Shown here piece after piece: positions 24,436 to 29,011 of a stretch of 29,011 bases of DNA; position 1 is the stretch's first letter; the number at the start of each line of letters is the position of its first letter. A model generated the notes under the pieces. That model worked only from the letters and a program-made list of their open reading frames with translations, searched no databases and was not told where the DNA came from. A program made the position numbers and the translations under genes. The stretch comes from an uncultured bacterium (GTDB lineage: Bacteria; Actinomycetota; Coriobacteriia; Coriobacteriales; Eggerthellaceae): positions 1 to 29,011 of the forward strand of contig CAJMOJ010000021.1 in NCBI GenBank assembly GCA_905215035.1. Direction: 5' to 3'.

Positions 24436-24484
24436 TCCTATTGTGCAACGAATGTGATAAAATCACATTCGTTGCACAATAGGA
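24436..24484. promoter_or_regulatory. Perfect 23-bp inverted repeat covering the ribosome binding site
   Basis: Arms 24436-24458 and 24462-24484 are exact reverse complements, with only AAA between them; each contains the 11-mer TGCAACGAATG or its complement. The right arm ends inside the AGGAGG (24481-24486) of the ATPase gene. As RNA it would sequester four of the six ribosome-site bases; as DNA it is a large dyad, with a possible -10-like TAAAAT at its centre (24458-24463). Confidence 0.9.
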
Positions 24485-24491
24485 GGCTGCT

Positions 24492-25889
24492 ATGCTACTC
24501 AACTTAACCATTCAAAATTGGATGTCGTATCACGATGAGGCTACGCTTAACCTTACAGCATCGCTCGAACGCCAGCATGCAAAAACGCTTTCCAAAATTC
24601 CTGGGTTTAGAAGCAAAAAGGCTCTTCCGCTTACTGCAATTTATGGCGGTAACGCTTCGGGTAAAACGGGCATATTCAATGCTCTTGCTTGTATAAAGAA
24701 AATGATCTTATCGCCTGTGATGGTTAATCAATCAGTGCCGGTGATCCCATTCTTTTTAAACAGCAAAGCATTCAATGAACCAACGGTTTTTGACATTACG
24801 TTTCTTATGAACGATAACGTGTATCGATTGGTTGTCGAAGCAACGCGTAAAACTGTTTTATATGAATCGTTGGAGATCGTAAAAGAAAACAAGATTATTG
24901 ATATTTACGAACGCGATACACAAGAAAACACATTTGAATACAATGATGACTTTTTCACAAAGTCTGACCATATAGAATATGTTGCTGCAACACCGCGCGA
25001 TAATCAGGTTTTCTTTGGCAATGCTGTTGCGCAAAATGTGATAGAACTCAATGAGGCTTATGATTGGTTTGATGAAGTACTTGAGTTGGTGGGTGTAGAG
25101 TCGCAAGCATGGACGTTTGCAAATTGCGCCAATGGGATTGAGGGATTCTTGCAATTTGCCGGGCGCGTGCTCAATCATCTTGATACTGGCATTGTGGCGC
25201 TTAAAACTGAACCGACTAATCTCGAACGCATTATTAAAGAAGCAGATTTGCAGCAAGAAGTAGATGAGTTGCAACCCAATGAGATGATTACGCTTGTTGG
25301 GAATAGAAGTGTGGGCGATTATGGATTTGAATTAGTAATGGTGCGTCTTGAAAATGGTCGTCCCGTAGCTGAGACATTAAATGCAATTCATGAAGATACG
25401 GAGGGTAATCAGTATTCAATCCCTCTACCTTTGGAGTCTTCAGGAACGCAACGATTGCTTGGTTTATTGCCTATGTTGTTTAATCTGGTGAATCCGAGCA
25501 ATGGTGAAGCAGGTCAAAAGGTTTATGTTGTCGATGAGCTCGACAGGTGTTTTCATACCATGCTGACAAGCTATCTCATCGAACATTTTAGTGATTCATG
25601 TAATGCTGGCACGAGAAAGCAGTTATTGTTTACAACTCATGATCTCTTACTTATGGATCAAAGCTTGATGCGCCGTGACGAAATGTATGTTGTGCAACGT
25701 CGCATGGATGGTTGCTCTGAACTCATCGGCCTTAATGAGTATAAGGATATTCGTTTCGATAAGGATCTCATTAAGAGCTATCTTGAAGGCAGATTCGGCG
25801 GCATTCCTATGTTTAGCGATTCTTCAGATGAGACTTTAGCTAATACCGCCCGTGTTGAGCAGATAGATGTTGAGGTGCCAGCTGAGTAA
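24492..25889 (+). CDS. AAA family ATPase, AbiLi/RloA-like defence protein
   Basis: A 465-residue SMC/ABC-like ATPase of the COG1106 (AAA_21) type. It shows the N-terminal strand-rich lobe MLLNLTIQNWMSYHDEATLNL, Walker A GNASGKTG (53-60), an ABC-type signature near ESSGTQR (315-321), Walker B VYVVDELDR (344-352) and the switch-histidine motif TTHDLLLMD (381-389). Paired with the RloB gene that overlaps it by one base, this matches the two-gene anti-phage arrangement called AbiL in Lactococcus and RloAB in Campylobacter. In related systems the ATPase senses infection and controls the nuclease partner; this is inferred here. The start has AGGAGG six bases upstream, inside the 24436-24484 inverted repeat. 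Confidence 0.88.
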   Translation: MLLNLTIQNWMSYHDEATLNLTASLERQHAKTLSKIPGFRSKKALPLTAIYGGNASGKTGIFNALACIKKMILSPVMVNQSVPVIPFFLNSKAFNEPTVFDITFLMNDNVYRLVVEATRKTVLYESLEIVKENKIIDIYERDTQENTFEYNDDFFTKSDHIEYVAATPRDNQVFFGNAVAQNVIELNEAYDWFDEVLELVGVESQAWTFANCANGIEGFLQFAGRVLNHLDTGIVALKTEPTNLERIIKEADLQQEVDELQPNEMITLVGNRSVGDYGFELVMVRLENGRPVAETLNAIHEDTEGNQYSIPLPLESSGTQRLLGLLPMLFNLVNPSNGEAGQKVYVVDELDRCFHTMLTSYLIEHFSDSCNAGTRKQLLFTTHDLLLMDQSLMRRDEMYVVQRRMDGCSELIGLNEYKDIRFDKDLIKSYLEGRFGGIPMFSDSSDETLANTARVEQIDVEVPAE

Positions 25890-26494
25890 TGGGTAAGAGA
25901 AAGAATAATACGCTTTTGCGTAAACAACCAACACGAGAGTATCGCAAAATATTTTGGGTTAACACTGAAGGCCAGACTGAGCAGGATTATCTGCAAATGG
26001 ACATTTTCAAAAAGATGGAAACAGCTACCATCAAAATGCCCAAAAGAGTACATCCTGGTAAAACGAATCCTAAGCAAGTATTACAGCGGCTAAAAGACGA
26101 AATAAAACGGGGTAGTTTTCGCAAAGACGATGAGGCATGGGTTGCTATCGATGTAGATACGTGGTTAAGCAAAGATATTCAAGAAGTTATCGATTGGGCT
26201 AACACGAATAATCGTTATAACGTGGTAATCAGTAATCCTAAAATGGAACTTTTCTTGATTATGCATTTCGAGAAAGGCAATGGGTGCACAACAAATACGA
26301 AGGTAGATGAGCGGTTAAGTCATTATCTACCTTCGTATAACAAACGCCTTGCAGTGCGACAGTTTGACAGGGATCAAATTAAGACAGCAATTGCGAACGC
26401 TAAAACCAAGCACGCGAGTTGTACTGGGGCAATACCTAACCCTGGTATGACAGATTTCTATAAGCTCGTAGAACGTCTGTTGAAGTATTGCTGA
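25889..26494 (+). CDS. rloB: RloB family TOPRIM-like nuclease, AbiLii-like
   Basis: A 201-residue RloB-family protein. Visible motifs are VNTEGQTEQDYL (E27, E31), the acidic pair in AIDVDTW (D88, D90), and SNPKMELFLIMHF (116-128; the family usually has NP.FE.W..LHF). The Glu plus Asp-x-Asp arrangement resembles a TOPRIM metal site, so nuclease activity is expected but not shown. The ATG at 25889 overlaps the ATPase stop codon (TAATG), so translation should be coupled. It is the effector candidate of the defence pair. The carboxylate residues are intact, so I see no sign that the system is dead. A strong terminator follows 66 bp after the stop. Confidence 0.88.
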   Translation: MGKRKNNTLLRKQPTREYRKIFWVNTEGQTEQDYLQMDIFKKMETATIKMPKRVHPGKTNPKQVLQRLKDEIKRGSFRKDDEAWVAIDVDTWLSKDIQEVIDWANTNNRYNVVISNPKMELFLIMHFEKGNGCTTNTKVDERLSHYLPSYNKRLAVRQFDRDQIKTAIANAKTKHASCTGAIPNPGMTDFYKLVERLLKYC

Positions 26495-26560
26495 CGATTT
26501 TTTATCAATCTTTCTGATTGCATCTTGCAAGCTATCAAAACAAACTTTTTCACAAAGTCA

Positions 26561-26604
26561 AATGCACTCTGTATCGTAAATAACAAGATCAGAGTGCATT
26601 TTTT
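26561..26604 (+). terminator. Strong terminator after the AbiL-like pair
   Basis: AATGCACTCTG (26561-26571) pairs with CAGAGTGCATT (26590-26600) in a perfect 11-bp stem, followed by a run of six T. The rest of the 26495-26878 gap shows no gene; it has a few GC-rich short palindromes near 26700-26730. Confidence 0.9.
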
Positions 26605-26878
26605 GTATGACGATGAGATAGCGATGGGGCGCAAGCAAAATTGCAATCCTGCAGTCTTTGCACGTTTGCGAGCCAGCTATCGCTGACGTTATTTTGTATG
26701 CGCGTTTGCATGCCGGCACGCGTGCGTATCCACGAGTGTTAACGCAATACCGCCTCCACCTACGCAAAAAGCACTCTCTTGAGGAGCTGATATGTCCGAT
26801 TGGGGAATCTGGCATATCGCACGAAAGCCGCACAGTTGGGGATTTGTGCAGTGCGGTTATTTGAGGGGAGGGATTATT

Positions 26879-28357
26879 ATGTCTTCAGAAGGTTTACCAA
26901 ACGCAAGCGCACCAAGCCAAACTGCGCAGGCCGCAACAGCGCAAAATGCGTCCAAACAAACCGATACTTTGCAAATTTCCTATCATGGAATTGCAGCGCG
27001 AATGGATAGGCTACCTATTTCGAACTTCCATAGGAAACTATTGTGGTTATTAGGCGGCGTGGTCTTTTGCGACTCCATCGATATGGGTATCGGCGGACCC
27101 ATCATCGCTCAACTTTTAGCATCAGGATGGTCTGATGCAGGCCTAAACTCACTTTTCGTATCTATCACAATGCTGGGATATTTCTTCGGTGGTCTGATGG
27201 CGGGTGCGTTATCGGACAGCATCGGTCGTAAGAAAGCAGTTATTATTTTCTGTCTGTTCTTTACAGTAGGCTGCTTCGCCGCTGCATTTTCACCCGATAT
27301 GTATTTCTTGATTGTTTGTCGCTTCATCATGGGTCTTGGCCTTGGTGCAGCATATCCTGCAGCGTATTCGGCGCTGATGGAATTCACGCCCGCCGCGGGT
27401 CGTGGTAAATATCAGGCCTACGTGGGGCTCATCGCCAACACTGGTACGCTTGTAGCATCAGCACTCAACTTACTGATTCTCCCGCTGGTTGGCTGGCGTC
27501 CGGTATTTATCTTCTGTGGTTTCTTAGGACTCTTCATGGCATTCCTTTGTGCGAAATTCCTACAGGAATCTCCGCGCTGGTTGGCCATGATGGGTCGTGA
27601 CCAAGAGGCCAACGCCATCGTCACCAAATTCGAGGATGATGTACGTAGTCGTGGTGTTGCGCTTGTGCCCGTGTCTGATCAAGAGATTAAAGAGCGCGAG
27701 GAACAGGGTGAGGTCAAGCAGCTTCCGTGGAAGTTCCTTTTCAGCAAGAAGATGCTCACGCGCACGCTCACCGCAATGTTTTTATGCTTTGCCATGAATG
27801 TGTGCGTCTACACGGTCGTAACGTGGACGCCAACCATCTTTGTTATGCGCGGCTTTGATGTCGGCTACTCGGTCATGATGACAGTTGTTATGCAGCTAGG
27901 CATCCCCGTTGGTGTCGGTCTGCTCTCGCTCTACGTGGAGAAGGTAAACCGCAAGACCATTCTCATTGTGTCGTTCATTTTGATCGCGGTCTTGGGCTAC
28001 GGCTGGTCGCTCATTCCTGCCGATAATGTCTATCTGGTCATGATTGTCGGCTTTCTGGTTTGCATGGTTACCTATACCAATTCGGTCACTATCTCGGCGA
28101 TCTATCTGCCCGAGCCGTTTCCGACGGCCTGCCGCACGCGCGGTGCTGGTATCGCTAATGCGTTTGGTCGTATCGCAGGCGTAATCAGTCCCATCTGGAT
28201 CACCGCGCTTCTGGCAACATCGCTTGGCGCCACTGCGGTTTATATGCTCAACGCTGGTATCGCAATCTTTATGGCTATTTGGGTTGCAATCTTTGCGGTC
28301 GAAACGCGTGGCAAGACGCTCGAAGAGATCAATGAAGGTGTTTTAGGTAAGGAGTAA
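26879..28357 (+). CDS. MFS carrier, YdjE/NiaP-like metabolite:H+ symporter
   Basis: A 492-residue, 12-helix carrier of the sugar_tr/metabolite:H+ symporter branch. MDRLPISNFHRKLLWLLGG before helix 1 is typical of the YdjE/NiaP group, as are GGLMAGALSDSIGRKK (loop 2-3), GLGLGAAYPAAYSALMEF and ESPRWL in the central region, and YLPEPFPTACRTRGAG late in the protein. These carriers move aromatic or small organic acids, polyols or nicotinate; quinate or shikimate is conceivable given the other genes, but is not shown. Two in-frame starts each have a good ribosome site: ATG 26879 after GGGGAGGG (chosen, since the family rarely has more N-terminus) and ATG 26792 after GAGGAG, which adds 29 residues. 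A VOC enzyme gene follows after two bases. Confidence 0.87.
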   Translation: MSSEGLPNASAPSQTAQAATAQNASKQTDTLQISYHGIAARMDRLPISNFHRKLLWLLGGVVFCDSIDMGIGGPIIAQLLASGWSDAGLNSLFVSITMLGYFFGGLMAGALSDSIGRKKAVIIFCLFFTVGCFAAAFSPDMYFLIVCRFIMGLGLGAAYPAAYSALMEFTPAAGRGKYQAYVGLIANTGTLVASALNLLILPLVGWRPVFIFCGFLGLFMAFLCAKFLQESPRWLAMMGRDQEANAIVTKFEDDVRSRGVALVPVSDQEIKEREEQGEVKQLPWKFLFSKKMLTRTLTAMFLCFAMNVCVYTVVTWTPTIFVMRGFDVGYSVMMTVVMQLGIPVGVGLLSLYVEKVNRKTILIVSFILIAVLGYGWSLIPADNVYLVMIVGFLVCMVTYTNSVTISAIYLPEPFPTACRTRGAGIANAFGRIAGVISPIWITALLATSLGATAVYMLNAGIAIFMAIWVAIFAVETRGKTLEEINEGVLGKE

Positions 28358-28359
28358 TT

Positions 28360-28854
28360 ATGCAAGCTATAGATATCGACGGCGTAAAACTCACCGATGT
28401 TTTCAACGAGATCGTCCAAGTGGGTATCGTTGTCGAGGATATGGACGCAGCAATCAAAGGCATGAAGCAACTATTTGACCTGGATCCTGATGCCACGAGC
28501 GACAATTACTATAAAAACACGTGGTATCGCGGCGAGATTATTACCGCGCCGGCAAAAGCGGCATTTTACAACTTCTTCAATGTTCAACTCGAGTTCCTTC
28601 AACCCATTGGCGATGATCCGTCAATTTGGCAGGACTATCTCAAAGAGGGACCGCACCACGGTCATGCGCTGCATCATTTGCGATTTAATGTTGAAGATAA
28701 CGATGTGGCGAGTGCACTCATGGAACGCGCGGGCGTTGCAAAATATATGGAGGGTCAATCGCTTGTGGATCCGACGGCACGCTTTACCTATTACGATGCG
28801 GTTCCTCTGGTTGGTTTCATAATTGAGGCGGTAACTAAGCCAAAAGATGAATAG
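28360..28854 (+). CDS. VOC (glyoxalase-fold) family enzyme
   Basis: A 164-residue protein with the paired beta-alpha-beta-beta-beta layout: IVQVGIVVEDMDAAIKGM at the N-terminus, NVQLEFLQPIGDD, HGHALHHLRFNVED, and GFIIEAVTKP at the end. The metal ligands appear to be Q20, E78, H106 and E156, a Gln/Glu/His/Glu set like that of human glyoxalase I rather than the His/Glu/His/Glu of many bacterial members. It could be a glyoxalase, an epimerase (methylmalonyl-CoA type) or another metal-dependent lyase; the substrate is unknown. The AAGGAG site lies in the end of the carrier gene and only two bases separate them, so co-transcription and a linked substrate are likely. Confidence 0.82.
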   Translation: MQAIDIDGVKLTDVFNEIVQVGIVVEDMDAAIKGMKQLFDLDPDATSDNYYKNTWYRGEIITAPAKAAFYNFFNVQLEFLQPIGDDPSIWQDYLKEGPHHGHALHHLRFNVEDNDVASALMERAGVAKYMEGQSLVDPTARFTYYDAVPLVGFIIEAVTKPKDE

Positions 28855-29011
28855 TAAACAAAAATGCAATTCTACCGATATTTTGCGTGCTCATATCGTA
28901 TAAAAGCGTTCAATCGTTCATGCTTGCAAGAAGCTGATTGATGTCGTTGATTGATCCCCTTTAAAAATTCAATATTTTAGTGAACCTTGAGAACTTCTGA
29001 GTCCTTATGTA

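Larger units (their letters stand above)
23592..24491. other. 900-bp hairpin-rich noncoding region
   Basis: No ORF over about 30 codons with a credible start is present on the plus strand, and none is convincing on the minus strand. The region has an unusually high count of exact inverted repeats: besides those listed separately, ATTTTGC/GCAAAAT at 23667-23687, TAACAC-A-GTGTTA at 24172-24184 and GATGTTTTT/AAAAACATC at 24314-24348. CAACTTACTAC recurs in direct orientation (23944 and 24133). It separates the feo locus from the AbiL-like pair and might hold small RNAs or decayed mobile DNA. Confidence 0.6.

Noticed and set aside
24436..24484. Rho-independent terminator
   Set aside because: The stem is followed by a purine-rich ribosome site, not a T-run, on the plus strand, and no T-run follows on the minus strand.
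24301..24491. Retron or reverse-transcriptase-linked noncoding RNA
   Set aside because: The noncoding region is structured, but no reverse transcriptase gene exists in the window and the downstream ATPase/RloB pair does not need one.

Overview
The window looks like a chromosomal stretch of an anaerobic, moderately low-GC member of the Coriobacteriia (Eggerthellaceae-like). This placement is an inference from the mix of a menaquinol-type fumarate reductase ordered cytochrome b-A-B, a full-length pntAB transhydrogenase, several MFS carriers, a crotonobetainyl-CoA-reductase-like acyl-CoA dehydrogenase and duplicated quinate/shikimate dehydrogenases. No rRNA or marker gene is present to prove it. 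There is no tRNA, rRNA, transposase, integrase or CRISPR array that I can see.

Layout. (1) Positions 1-3979: an aromatic-precursor block with a 5' fragment of a type I 3-dehydroquinate dehydratase (minus), a YdiB/AroE-type dehydrogenase (plus), and a minus-strand operon of a second YdiB/AroE-type dehydrogenase, an unrecognised 327-residue protein and a TetR regulator. (2) 4434-9165: pntA-pntB, then an OFA-type MFS carrier. (3) 9440-13613: a YagU-family membrane protein, a DHA2-type MFS carrier fused to a CBS pair, and a CaiA-like acyl-CoA dehydrogenase. (4) 13725-15240: an N-terminally extended nitroreductase converging on a YeaO/DUF488 gene. (5) 15768-19397: the fumarate reductase operon. 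(6) 19763-23591: an iron(II) uptake locus feoA-feoA-feoB plus a Cys-rich FeoB-associated membrane protein. (7) 24492-26494: a two-gene AAA ATPase/RloB pair of the AbiL (RloAB) anti-phage type, preceded by 900 bp of hairpin-rich noncoding DNA and closed by a strong terminator. (8) 26879-28854: an MFS carrier and a VOC (glyoxalase-fold) enzyme.

Together the metabolic genes suggest anaerobic respiration with fumarate, NADPH balancing by proton-driven transhydrogenase, iron(II) import feeding Fe-S and heme enzymes, and uptake and interconversion of quinate/shikimate-like acids and CoA-linked organic acids.

The parts most worth a second look are: a near-perfect 49-bp inverted repeat that covers the ribosome binding site of the AbiL-like ATPase; the repeat-rich noncoding region before it; a duplicated acidic domain inserted in the outer loop of FeoB; the MFS-CBS fusion; low-complexity inserts in FrdA; and a six-copy 23-bp tandem repeat between the frd and feo operons.
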